Source of the DNA: Shewanella japonica | GTDB taxonomy: Bacteria; Pseudomonadota; Gammaproteobacteria; Enterobacterales; Shewanellaceae | DNA: 64,000 nt | Assembly: GCF_002075795.1 (NCBI RefSeq) | Contig: NZ_CP020472.1 | Coordinates: 3,517,001-3,581,000, forward strand | Reading direction: 5' to 3' | In this document: positions 16,468-25,302 of the stretch, in pieces | How positions within the stretch are numbered: position 1 is the first letter of the stretch | Layout of the letters: each line of letters starts with the position of its first letter | Made by a program: the position numbers and the translations under genes | The notes under the pieces: model-generated | The model's database searches: none | What the model was told of the DNA's origin: nothing | What the model saw: the letters and a program-made list of their open reading frames with translations, nothing else

Positions 16468-18759
16468 ATGAAATCTAAGATTGAATTATTAGCCCCTGGT
16501 GGTGATGTCGATGCAATTAAAGCGGCCATTATAGCTGGAGCAGATGCTGTTTATTGCGGCCTAGATACTTTTAATGCCCGTAACCGTGCTGCTAATATTT
16601 CATTCGATCAGTTAGTTGGGATCATTAGATTGGCTCATCAATATGACTGCCAAATATTTTTAACCTTGAACATTGTGATTTTAGAGCAAGAGTTCAAAAC
16701 ACTCATAAAACTACTCAACAAATTGGTTAACACCACATTAGATGGCGTTATCGTTCAAGATATGGGCTTACTGTACGTATTGCGTAAGCACTTCCCTACG
16801 CTGGATATTCATGCATCAACTCAGCTAACCACTCATAATGCTGGCCAAATTCCATTTTTAAAGACCTTAGGTGCAACCCGAGTTAACTTATCTCGAGAAT
16901 TAAACTTAAGAGAAATAACCGCACTTGCCACGGTAGCAAAAGAGCACGATACCTTATTAGAAGTGTTTGTTCATGGCTCATTGTGTGTGGCATTTTCAGG
17001 GCTTTGTTACTCAACCTCTGCTAGTGCGGGTAACTCAGGTAACCGTGGCCGCTGCAGCCAAGCTTGTCGTGAAGAATACGAAACCACAGAGTCGGGCAAT
17101 AACTTCCCGTTAAACATTAAAGATAACTCAGCATTTTTTGACTTACCTAAACTCATTGATGCGGGTGTTTATTCCTTTAAAGTTGAAGGTCGGATCAAAG
17201 GCGCAAGCTACGTCCATACCGTTATTGACAGTTTCCGTAAGCAAATCGATGGCTATATAGAAACCGGAGAACTCACCCAAGATGGCGAGCGACTTTATAA
17301 AGTCTTTAACCGTGATTTCACCAATGCATTTTTACGTGGTGACTTAAACCAATCGATGTTTATTGATAACCCTCGTGATAACTCTAAAAATCACTTGGTC
17401 GATAAGCTTAAAGCCGAAAAAGGCGAATCGATTTCAGTAGTCCAAATCCATGACGCACAGCAACAATTGCAAGTGGATAAAAAACAAATCAATGCCTCGG
17501 TCGATGACAAAATTGCGCATTTGAGTATTGAAAAAATTAAACTCAAGTTAACGTTTGCCAGCGAACAAGAAAAGCCCTTAACATTGACAGTAACCACTGA
17601 GCAAAATAGCAGTGATTTAAGTGATATTGACTCGAAGACAATTGTGTTGAGTTCAACCAGTTTAATGCGTCCAAGTGAAAAGTTAAGCGTTGATCAAGAA
17701 GCCATTGAAAAGCGCTTTAAAAATATTAATAACGCCAACTATGATTTAGTCGAGTTAAACACCCAAGATCTCACTGATGGCATGAGTATCCCTTATCGTG
17801 AAATCACCACGCTGAAAAATGAGTTATTAGCTTATTTGAACGATGGTATTGAAGTCATCCCAGAAGTGGAATTGCCAAAGCTTGCACGCCACCCAAAACC
17901 TGAAGGCCAAAAGCCGGCGCTTTCAATGTTGATTTGTGATGAAGCCGACGCAGATTTAGCCAACATCACTGACGGGGATATTTATTTTAAATTACCCGAT
18001 GCTTATAAACGTGGTTGCACCAAGTATGTCGACTTTTTACAGCAAAATCCTCGTCTAATACCTTGGTTCCCGCCTGTGCTAATTGGTAAAGATTACGATG
18101 TCGCATTGAATATTCTTGAGCACGTGAAGCCGCCGTTAATCGTTACGAACAATACTGGTATCGCTTATCATGCTAATCGATTAGGCATTAAGTGGATTGC
18201 TGGGCCCTTCCTAAATACGACTAATTCATATGCACTATTAGCATTACAAGAAGGCTTTGAGTGCAGCGGCGCCTTTATTTCAAACGAAATCAATCGCCAA
18301 CAAATTATGCAAATAGCCAGACCAAATAACTTTAAGATGCTCTACAGTATTTATCATCCAATTTTATTAATGGCTAGCCGTCAGTGTTTCTTCCAGCAAA
18401 GTGTTGGCTGTGAAAAGCCAAGAATTGATAATGGCTGTATGTTGTCCTGTGACAAATCAACTAGCATCAAAAACCTGAAAGGCGACTCCTTTGCCATTGA
18501 TAAACAAAAAGCAGGTTACCCAAGTATTTATAATCAAGATCAATTTTTAAATACTGACATTATTGAAGATTTAAGCCATATGTTTGATGGCTTTATGATT
18601 GATCTAACCAATATTGGTGCTGGCGATAGAGAATCACCTGATAAAATGGCGCTCATTAAGCAATTTGAAGCCTTACTCGATGGGCAACGTAATGCCAGTG
18701 ATACGTTAGCCAAAATGGTGCCAGAGTCTACTCATCTGCAATACCAAAATGGTTTGTAA
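16468..18759 (+). CDS. Peptidase U32-family protein (RlhA/YdcP-like, divergent C-terminus)
   Basis: 763 residues. The N-terminal half matches U32 proteins: IELLAPGGDVDAIKAAI, GADAVYCGL, FVHGSLCVAFSGLCYSTS, GNRGRCSQACREEYE and FKVEGRIKGASYVHTVIDSFR, including the conserved cysteines that in relatives help 23S rRNA C2501 hydroxylation (RlhA) or tRNA hydroxylation. The C-terminal third has another Cys group (RQCFFQQSVGCEKPRIDNGCMLSCDKS split over about 635-665), unlike what I recall of RlhA. Function is therefore left at RNA-modification-type U32 family. Monocistronic, with a strong terminator. Confidence 0.85.
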   Translation: MKSKIELLAPGGDVDAIKAAIIAGADAVYCGLDTFNARNRAANISFDQLVGIIRLAHQYDCQIFLTLNIVILEQEFKTLIKLLNKLVNTTLDGVIVQDMGLLYVLRKHFPTLDIHASTQLTTHNAGQIPFLKTLGATRVNLSRELNLREITALATVAKEHDTLLEVFVHGSLCVAFSGLCYSTSASAGNSGNRGRCSQACREEYETTESGNNFPLNIKDNSAFFDLPKLIDAGVYSFKVEGRIKGASYVHTVIDSFRKQIDGYIETGELTQDGERLYKVFNRDFTNAFLRGDLNQSMFIDNPRDNSKNHLVDKLKAEKGESISVVQIHDAQQQLQVDKKQINASVDDKIAHLSIEKIKLKLTFASEQEKPLTLTVTTEQNSSDLSDIDSKTIVLSSTSLMRPSEKLSVDQEAIEKRFKNINNANYDLVELNTQDLTDGMSIPYREITTLKNELLAYLNDGIEVIPEVELPKLARHPKPEGQKPALSMLICDEADADLANITDGDIYFKLPDAYKRGCTKYVDFLQQNPRLIPWFPPVLIGKDYDVALNILEHVKPPLIVTNNTGIAYHANRLGIKWIAGPFLNTTNSYALLALQEGFECSGAFISNEINRQQIMQIARPNNFKMLYSIYHPILLMASRQCFFQQSVGCEKPRIDNGCMLSCDKSTSIKNLKGDSFAIDKQKAGYPSIYNQDQFLNTDIIEDLSHMFDGFMIDLTNIGAGDRESPDKMALIKQFEALLDGQRNASDTLAKMVPESTHLQYQNGL

Positions 18760-18798
18760 GTCTGACGGCATTATGACTTAGCAATAAAGATACTATCT

Positions 18799-18829
18799 AG
18801 CCCTGCTTATATTTTGCAGGGCTTTTTTA
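18799..18829 (+). terminator. Terminator of the U32 gene
   Basis: AGCCCTGC and GCAGGGCT arms separated by TTATATTTT and followed by TTTTTT. Confidence 0.9.
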
Positions 18830-19116
18830 TGCTCATAACAAACTGAAAACCTTAAATTTAACGCTAGCCCACGCAAAAAACCTGCAACAAATTGTATCAC
18901 CTAACATTAACTCAATTGTTCATTAATCCCGTTTAAACACTTGTTTAAATTAAGGTTTTTATACTCCTTAGCATATCCTCCTAAAAAATACCTCTAAGCA
19001 GTTGTTTTAGCCACTTTAAATCTCATTAAGTTTGCATTACATTCTTGACACACTTTGAGATAAATATCACATTTAGCTCATTTTTGCGACATCAGCAGTT
19101 AATAATAAGAAGAACT
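18830..19116. other. Intergenic region before the PAS chemoreceptor gene
   Basis: About 290 bases, AT-rich, no ORF that I can support. It should contain the chemoreceptor promoter; no sigma-28-type box is clear by eye. Confidence 0.4.
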
Positions 19117-20679
19117 ATGAACAGTCATACTGCAAGCAATAAAGAATATTTATTTCCATCAGATACCCCACTCGTTTCCAGTACCGATCCCAAAGGGATT
19201 ATTACCCATTGCAACCAAGCTTTTATCGATACCAGTGGTTATAGCCGCGAAGAGCTCATTGGTAAACCGCACAACCTAGTTCGCCACCCAGATATGCCAG
19301 CAGCCGTTTTCGCCACCATGTGGAAGACACTTAAAGCAGGAAAAGTGTGGATGGGGCTAGTTAAAAACCGCCGCAAAAATGGCGATTACTATTGGGTCAG
19401 CGCGTTTGTCACCCCAGTATATGATGGCAAAACCTTAGTGGGTTATGAGTCAGTTCGAGTTAGCGCCGAACCATCAGAAAAACAGCGAGCGACTAAGGCT
19501 TATTCACGGATTCTCGCAGGGAAATCAGCAGCCCCTTTAATGACTCAGCTAAGTCATCATACGGCAAAGATACTGCCAATTGTTCTACCTAGCCTAGCGC
19601 TGATGGGATACTTCGGCTTTCAAGGCAATCACACTGGGTTATTTGCAACGCTGGCAACAGCTTTGCTTAGCAGCTTATGGAGTCTTAAACAACAAGCCGG
19701 TCATTGGCAGCACCTACTGGATATCAGCCCTAAATCGTTCGCAGACGCTACCGTAGCCCAAACCTACTTTGACGATGTCGGCATGAGTGCTCAAGCAAAG
19801 CTTGCCTTTATCAGCGAAATGGCAAGGTGCCGCACTGCGTTAACTCGCATTAACGAGTCGGTTTCGGGTTTAGGTGACATCTCCAATATCAGTAAAACCC
19901 AAGTCGCCGTAACTCAGACCTCCGTAGAACAACAAGGTATTGCCACACAACAGATTGCTTCAGCTATCACCGAAATGTCTCAAGCGATTCAAGAAGTCGC
20001 CCAAAAAATTGAGGAAAACTCTCATAGCGCTGAAAACGCCATTCAATTTGTGGATGCAGGTTCAAAGCTGGCTGATGAATCCTTGTCATCAATTCATCAA
20101 CTCAGTCATACCGTCGACAGTATTGCTGTTACCGTTAAGGAATTAGCTGACTCAACCGCTGAAATCGGTCAAGCCGCTAATCTCATTTCATCCATTGCAG
20201 ATCAAACCAACCTATTAGCGTTAAATGCTGCTATTGAAGCGGCTCGGGCGGGTGAGCAAGGTCGCGGCTTTAGTGTGGTTGCAGATAAAGTCCGCGCCCT
20301 TGCATTAAAAACTCGCGAATCAACCGACCAAATTCACAGCGTCATTAACCAGCTATCACAAAGAACTACCAGCGCTGTAGAAATGTCGACCCAAGGTGAG
20401 CTTGCAGCAAAACACGGTGTGGAAGTCGTTGAAAATACCCGTAATGCCCTGAATGAAATTAAAGATGCGGTGGTTAATATTACCGATATGACCTTTCAAA
20501 TGTCCTCTGCTGCCGAAGAACAAAGCGCCGTGGCCGAACACATTAACCAACAGATTATCGATATCGCAGACGGCGCATCTGAAACAGCCAATGCAGCGAA
20601 TAAGTCGCTTACAGCCAGTGAATCACTTGAAAACACTATCGGCATTTTTCATTCGCTGATCAGACGATTTAGAGTTTAA
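19117..20679 (+). CDS. Aer-like methyl-accepting chemotaxis protein with N-terminal PAS domain
   Basis: 520 residues from the ATG at 19117, chosen because AAGAAG lies just upstream; an in-frame extension to 19045 would add 24 residues unlike the family. The PAS domain spans about 15-120 (TDPKGIITHCNQAFIDTSGY, NLVRHPDMPAAVF, RRKNGDYYWV), as in redox/energy sensor Aer. Two closely spaced hydrophobic segments near 160-195 form a membrane hairpin. The C-terminal signalling domain carries the hairpin tip [20 protein letters not shown]. It probably senses internal redox or FAD state and signals through CheA/CheW; ligand is inferred. Confidence 0.92.
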   Translation: MNSHTASNKEYLFPSDTPLVSSTDPKGIITHCNQAFIDTSGYSREELIGKPHNLVRHPDMPAAVFATMWKTLKAGKVWMGLVKNRRKNGDYYWVSAFVTPVYDGKTLVGYESVRVSAEPSEKQRATKAYSRILAGKSAAPLMTQLSHHTAKILPIVLPSLALMGYFGFQGNHTGLFATLATALLSSLWSLKQQAGHWQHLLDISPKSFADATVAQTYFDDVGMSAQAKLAFISEMARCRTALTRINESVSGLGDISNISKTQVAVTQTSVEQQGIATQQIASAITEMSQAIQEVAQKIEENSHSAENAIQFVDAGSKLADESLSSIHQLSHTVDSIAVTVKELADSTAEIGQAANLISSIADQTNLLALNAAIEAARAGEQGRGFSVVADKVRALALKTRESTDQIHSVINQLSQRTTSAVEMSTQGELAAKHGVEVVENTRNALNEIKDAVVNITDMTFQMSSAAEEQSAVAEHINQQIIDIADGASETANAANKSLTASESLENTIGIFHSLIRRFRV

Positions 20680-20842
20680 AAGTTTGGTGCGCGGCGCTCT
20701 ACACTCCCCCGTGAGTGCTGCGCATCAAGCTTTCTTGTTGTATTAATATAACCCTTCCCTACAGCCCTAGCACTATGATGACCGAGTCGTTATAATCCCA
20801 GTCTTAATGCAGACCCATCTCTTTCAAACCTAGGAGCTATTT

Positions 20843-21322
20843 TTGGCACACACTTACATCCCATTAGATGCATACAAGCGCAAGTGGATTTTTAACCATA
20901 AAGATTTACCTGTGTTAGATACAGATAAAGCGTTAATCAAGCCACTTACCGATAAGAGTGCAATGACTGTCTGGAATCAATGGATAAGTAATAAGTGTAA
21001 TCGTGCTGAATTATTCTCTAAAGGTGACTGGGCGGCCAAACAAGACGCTTGGAAACAAACTGAACATTGGCAATCAGCTTGGGATTCAGATGACAATACG
21101 CTACTAGAACCTATCGCTGAATTTATCGATTGGGACGACGATACCCAAGTATTCTTCTGCTACGAAAAATATCAAATTATTGAAACCACTTGGGCGGTGT
21201 TTGCCCGTAATTGGAAAGCATTTTTGTTTTTCGATGACGGTCCAATCCTGATTGCTCCCAAGAAAAAACAAGCAATCATGTTTGAACAAAATGGACAATA
21301 TAAGCTAGGGATGCGCAGCTAA
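20843..21322 (+). CDS. DUF2947 family protein
   Basis: 159 residues, start codon TTG with TAGGAGC ten bases upstream; no ATG fits. Rich in Trp and Asp (KWIFNHKDLPVLDTD, WDSDDNTLLEPIAEFIDWDDD, FFDDGPILIAPKKKQAIMF), which matches the small DUF2947 family of Shewanella and Vibrio relatives as I remember it. No signal peptide. Function unknown. Confidence 0.8.
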   Translation: MAHTYIPLDAYKRKWIFNHKDLPVLDTDKALIKPLTDKSAMTVWNQWISNKCNRAELFSKGDWAAKQDAWKQTEHWQSAWDSDDNTLLEPIAEFIDWDDDTQVFFCYEKYQIIETTWAVFARNWKAFLFFDDGPILIAPKKKQAIMFEQNGQYKLGMRS

Positions 21323-21363
21323 AAACCGATTAGCCACGTTTACTCAAACTTATCAACGTGGCA

Positions 21364-21643
21364 AGGGCCTGTTGATCTTTCAAGGTTATTTTTGCAGCGA
21401 ATTGTTATCCATTTATACAAGGCAGAGACTTTGTGGTGTAGTTATTCTACATAAAAAGTCGATAAAGCAGTAAAAATGGACAACAAACGCAGCCCAAAGG
21501 GTTCGACTAAAAGTGTTTTACTCTTTGTTGGATGAATCTTTTTTTTAAAAGAAGTGCTTAGATGACTAGGCATCAATCCATCCGCCTTAATTAAAACACT
21601 TTTATTTCGAACAAAACTTAACCAGCAAAGATCAACAGGCCCT
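21364..21643. mobile_element. MITE-like element with perfect 17-bp terminal inverted repeats
   Basis: AGGGCCTGTTGATCTTT at 21364-21380 is repeated as its exact reverse complement at 21627-21643. The 280-bp interior has no transposase domain; a 68-codon minus-strand ORF crosses it but shows no recognisable family. Size, sharp ends and lack of coding content fit a miniature inverted-repeat transposable element. No clear target duplication is seen. It lies between the DUF2947 gene and the chalcone isomerase-like gene, close to the latter's promoter. Confidence 0.75.
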
Positions 21644-21671
21644 ATCAATACAATTATAAAATGAGTCCTCT

Positions 21672-22244
21672 ATGAAAGCATTTTCAACAATCGCTCTAAC
21701 CGCTGTTCTTTCAACAAGTTTATTTTCATCGACGCTAGTACAAGCTAAAACCGTATCAGGTGTCGAACTTGAAGATAACCTGACAATCGCAGAGCATTCT
21801 CTTGCATTAAATGGCGCAGGTGTACGCAGTAAATTCTTTATGGATTTGTATGTTGGCAGTCTTTACATCGCCACGCCAGCAACCGATTTAACGTCTGTAT
21901 TAGCGCAACCAATAGCAGTTGTTCGCCTTAACATCACCTCAGGTATGATCACCTCAGATAAAATGGTCGATGCCATAAACGAAGGGTTTGATAGCGCAAC
22001 TGACGGTGACATTAGTCCAATACAAGCTGAAATCACTCAGTTTATGGGCCTATTTACTGAAGAAGTCAGCAAAGGAGATCAATTTACCTTTGTTACTCAT
22101 AAAGGTGCTGGCGTTACCAGTGTTAAAAACGGCATTGCACAAGCCACTATTGAAGGCGAAGCGTTTAGACAAGCACTGCTGAAGATTTGGTTAGGCGACG
22201 ACCCTGCACAAAAAAGTTTACGTAAAAAGATGTTGGCTAAATAG
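21672..22244 (+). CDS. Chalcone isomerase-like periplasmic protein
   Basis: 190 residues with a signal peptide (about 1-25, ending LVQAK). The mature part shows the bacterial chalcone isomerase-like pattern: LNGAGVRSKFFMDLYVGSLYIA near 48-69, a middle helix with MTSDKM-type residues, and FRQALLKIWLGDDPAQKSLRKKML at the end. Bacterial members lack a known plant-type reaction and probably bind lipids or other small molecules in the envelope. The MITE-like element ends about 30 bases upstream, so it may supply or interrupt promoter sequence. Confidence 0.85.
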   Translation: MKAFSTIALTAVLSTSLFSSTLVQAKTVSGVELEDNLTIAEHSLALNGAGVRSKFFMDLYVGSLYIATPATDLTSVLAQPIAVVRLNITSGMITSDKMVDAINEGFDSATDGDISPIQAEITQFMGLFTEEVSKGDQFTFVTHKGAGVTSVKNGIAQATIEGEAFRQALLKIWLGDDPAQKSLRKKMLAK

Positions 22245-22266
22245 TCTATCGATAGATTGGTATTAT

Positions 22267-22300
22267 AAGCCTTTCATGCAGATGTAAGGCTTTCTCGTTT
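22267..22300 (+). terminator. Weak terminator after the chalcone isomerase-like gene
   Basis: AAGCCTT and AAGGCTT arms with a 12-base loop followed by TCTCGTTTT; a modest hairpin. Confidence 0.45.
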
Positions 22301-22408
22301 TAAGATAAGAATATCTATTACCAAGCTAAAAAAATATTTTTAGATGGTATTTTCATACTTGTACAAATAAAATTTAGCCAGTTGTAAAATTAGATAGAAA
22401 CTCTGACA

Positions 22409-23221
22409 TTAAGGCTCAAGAGTTAAAGGTTTTGGTTCTTCTTTTCCAAAATAATTCCAATCAACCAAATTATATTCTTTATGTTTGATAGCATGCATGA
22501 AGTTAAAAAAGTGCTGTCTGACGACCGCAGAATCTTCAAAATTTGCATAAATTGTAAGCCTATAATCACTTTCCTTGACGATAATACTGAAACTATTTTT
22601 CCCTAATACACCATAGTCTTTGCCATTAATGTCGTAAACAAAGTCTGTGTCTCTGTTAAATGCGGCATTCTTAATAAACAACGTCTGCCAATTTTCAAAC
22701 CAATTAACATCTACGGTTTTTTTAAAGCTTTCTTCGTCAACAATTTTATCGCACTGGAGTATTGATGGTGTAATTTCATAACCTTTACGAACAATGTCAT
22801 GAACTGTATTTTGATAAAACATTTCTAACTTTTGACGTTGCTCATGATTTAATATCTCTATGATTTTAGGACCCAATGGAGAACTATTAATTTCATTGAG
22901 TTTCTTCTGTCCATCTCTATCCACTGTAATTAAAAATGCAATACCTTTATCTTCTGAACCAAAAAACCAAGTGTTTTCAGGAAATGGCTCTAGTAGTGTG
23001 AAATCAGTCAGATCAATAACAGGAATGACTGAGTTAAATACTTTAATAGAAAATGGAGTATCTCTTTTGATAGAGTCCCAGTCATTTTTTGACCATGTTA
23101 ACTCTAATCTTTTTGAGGTCAGGTACTCATTTACTGGTTCGCAAAAACTTGAGTATGATTTGTCTTTGGCAAAGGCGTTAAACGAAGTTACCAAGATTAA
23201 AATACAAATCCATTTGCACAT
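22409..23221 (-). CDS. Hypothetical secreted protein
   Basis: 270 residues, AT-rich relative to its neighbours. A signal peptide at about 1-18 (KWICILILVTSFNAFAK) predicts export. Two cysteines in the mature protein (SFCEP, LQCDK) may form a disulfide. I recognise no domain. It has its own intergenic flanks and no obvious operon partner; the AT-rich composition hints at recent acquisition, but this was not computed. Confidence 0.7.
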   Translation of the reverse strand: MCKWICILILVTSFNAFAKDKSYSSFCEPVNEYLTSKRLELTWSKNDWDSIKRDTPFSIKVFNSVIPVIDLTDFTLLEPFPENTWFFGSEDKGIAFLITVDRDGQKKLNEINSSPLGPKIIEILNHEQRQKLEMFYQNTVHDIVRKGYEITPSILQCDKIVDEESFKKTVDVNWFENWQTLFIKNAAFNRDTDFVYDINGKDYGVLGKNSFSIIVKESDYRLTIYANFEDSAVVRQHFFNFMHAIKHKEYNLVDWNYFGKEEPKPLTLEP

Positions 23222-23280
23222 TAAAGTTCCTATATAACAATTGATTATGCTAATAATCAGAGTCTAAAAATAAATATCAA

Positions 23281-23306
23281 AAAGCGACTATTAGATCGCT
23301 TTTTTG
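23281..23306. terminator. Terminator after the DUF6268-like gene
   Basis: AAAGCGA-CTATTAGA-TCGCTTT with T/A runs on both sides; it lies 30 bases beyond the minus-strand stop at 23336. Confidence 0.75.
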
Positions 23307-23335
23307 TTTATCACAACAATCTAATTGTTGACTGA

Positions 23336-24265
23336 TTAAAACTTAATATCGAACGCTAAACCAATAGCTGCTTGATTTTCTAGCTCATCAGTCACTTCAG
23401 GCTGACTTAACTCCATTTCACTGTTAAAGAAGTAACCGCCATAAGCATTCACTGTCGCTTTATCACTGATATTCCAGCCCGCTCTTAAAAAGCTCACCCA
23501 CTCTTCCACTTCAATGGTTTGCTCAGCATCTGAAATCAAAAAGCGCTCTGTGCGTCGAGATGTCCCTAAACCAAAATCCCACTTTTCATTCAAATTATAA
23601 GTCAACTCAAGACCAGCAGGTCCACTAAAGCCCGCTTCAAAGGGGTTACCTAGCGTTAACTTATCAGTAATTTTCCAGCGAACGGCAATGTAAGGTACGG
23701 TTTTAACTTCTGAAATATCATTAAGATATGCCACACCAAAGCCGAGCATGTTGCCAGACTCAAAACGATACATCGCCGAGCCAACTACACCATAGCTTTG
23801 TGCATCTGAAGATGATGCGGTATTGGCATAAGCATATTGCAGCTTAGGCGCAACCATAAACATCCAATTCTGATTTGGACGGTAAATCAGTGACAAACCC
23901 GCACTGTATTTATTGATTGAACTCCAAGGCGTGACTTGGCCGTTCAACACACCGCTATCGATGTTTTTAAAGCCATAATCTAAATTGTCATAACCAATAT
24001 TAGCGCCGATCATCCACTCTTTGTTGATTGGCATCGCACCCGATAACTTTAAGCGCCAAACATCACGTTGTAACTCAGCGTTAGTGTCACCCACTTGGGC
24101 TGAGTCTGTGGAAGTGCGCGAGACATGAAACTTAAACGGGGAGTAATCTCTCGCGATAACTTGAGGAGCAAGGAGAAGTCCAGCAAGCGCTGTTAACTTA
24201 ACCACTTTTTTAACAGAACTTACGTCAAGCTGATTAGCCTGGAACAAGCTTGGAATAACTTTCAT
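23336..24265 (-). CDS. Outer membrane beta-barrel protein (DUF6268-like)
   Basis: 309 residues. After a signal region (about 17-40, ending APQVIARD) the sequence is a series of alternating amphipathic strands ending in ...AIGLAFDIKF, with the C-terminal Phe typical of outer membrane barrels. KYSAGLSLIYRPNQNWMFMVAPKLQYAY and WDFGLGTSRRTERFLI are characteristic barrel strand-turn stretches; the family resembles DUF6268. It lies next to a TetR/RND cluster but is separated by about 160 bases and reads with tetR, so a link to efflux is only possible. Confidence 0.75.
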   Translation of the reverse strand: MKVIPSLFQANQLDVSSVKKVVKLTALAGLLLAPQVIARDYSPFKFHVSRTSTDSAQVGDTNAELQRDVWRLKLSGAMPINKEWMIGANIGYDNLDYGFKNIDSGVLNGQVTPWSSINKYSAGLSLIYRPNQNWMFMVAPKLQYAYANTASSSDAQSYGVVGSAMYRFESGNMLGFGVAYLNDISEVKTVPYIAVRWKITDKLTLGNPFEAGFSGPAGLELTYNLNEKWDFGLGTSRRTERFLISDAEQTIEVEEWVSFLRAGWNISDKATVNAYGGYFFNSEMELSQPEVTDELENQAAIGLAFDIKF

Positions 24266-24424
24266 TAACTGCTTCCTTTCTCATTATTATTGTGGTCGAA
24301 ATGATTAATACTCAATAGCAAAAGGTAATACCAAGGCACTACCAATTTGGATCACAATTTCAATATATTATGAGATATTACACAGTTTTAGCATGACACA
24401 AAAGCACTGATTTACATTCAAATC

Positions 24425-25069
24425 TTAAATACGGTGAGCCGTTAAAAATAGGTTAACGCTATCGTTTATATATTGCTCTCGATCTACAATTAAATCGCTC
24501 ACATCTAAGCCTAGCTCTAGTCGAAGCTTTACCTCACCAAACAACATTAAACATAACCTCACGGCACAATCATGCGGCTTTTCAAAATAAAAAACGTCTT
24601 GTTTGTTGACTTCACCCAAGTACTCACTTAATAAGCCCAATATGTGTTTTGGGCCAGCATCAAAATAAAGCTTGGATAAATTCGGGTGAGTTTCAGCATG
24701 AGCCAAACAGGTTTTAAATACAGCAACGACTTCATCACTAATGATTAGCTCGCCAAACTGGTGCGCAAAGGTACGAATTGTATTTTCAGGATTTGTTGCG
24801 TCTTCTAGTAAGTTGCCCGTTAACTGATGAACAACACATTTAGATTCGATAGCAGCAATAAACAACTCATCTTTAGAGCCATAGTGAGAATAAACCGTTT
24901 GCTTTGATACGCCTGCCTTCTTCGCCACCATATCCATACTGGTGCTCGGAAAGCCTTGAACACAAAAAAGCTCAATGGCCGATTGCAGTATCGTTGCTTT
25001 TTTTTGCTCACTTCTTGTTCGCGGCAAGTCATGATTACATGTCACTGGAATATCAGAAATTTTGCTCAT
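24425..25069 (-). CDS. TetR/AcrR-family transcriptional repressor
   Basis: 214 residues. N-terminal helix-turn-helix at about 22-68 (ILQSAIELFCVQGFPSTSMD, VAKKAGVSKQTVYSHYGSKDELF) is textbook TetR; the C-terminal ligand-binding part is variable. Divergent from the RND efflux operon that starts at 25303, with two near-identical palindromes between them, so it most probably represses the efflux genes and itself. Confidence 0.93.
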   Translation of the reverse strand: MSKISDIPVTCNHDLPRTRSEQKKATILQSAIELFCVQGFPSTSMDMVAKKAGVSKQTVYSHYGSKDELFIAAIESKCVVHQLTGNLLEDATNPENTIRTFAHQFGELIISDEVVAVFKTCLAHAETHPNLSKLYFDAGPKHILGLLSEYLGEVNKQDVFYFEKPHDCAVRLCLMLFGEVKLRLELGLDVSDLIVDREQYINDSVNLFLTAHRI

Positions 25070-25150
25070 AAACTCTTCTTTTTTGTCTCAACAGGCGCAC
25101 GTTATCGCTTTACAACTAAACAACAACGATAACATTTAATCACAAATTAG

Positions 25151-25209
25151 ACTGGACAGTCTAGTTTTTTGACCATAAACTAAGCCTAAAATGGACTAGA
25201 CAGTCTAGT
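25151..25209. promoter_or_regulatory. Two palindromic TetR operator candidates
   Basis: ACTAGACAGTCTAGT at 25195-25209 is a perfect palindrome around a central A. ACTGGACAGTCTAGT at 25151-25165 is the same site with one change. Their spacing is 44 bases, about four helical turns, so two repressor dimers could bind one DNA face. They lie between tetR (start 25069) and the membrane fusion protein gene (start 25303). Confidence 0.8.
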
Positions 25210-25302
25210 TTTAATTATTGAGCATCACACAGATGTCATTCGCAGGTCAATACAATAGCTATGATTTGCCTTGGAAGTTGCATTAGCAATAGGAATGTTC
25301 CC

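Noticed and set aside
21442..21648. 68-codon ORF inside the MITE-like element
   Set aside because: It runs from the right inverted repeat inward with no ribosome site and no recognised domain; taken as chance frame of the element.
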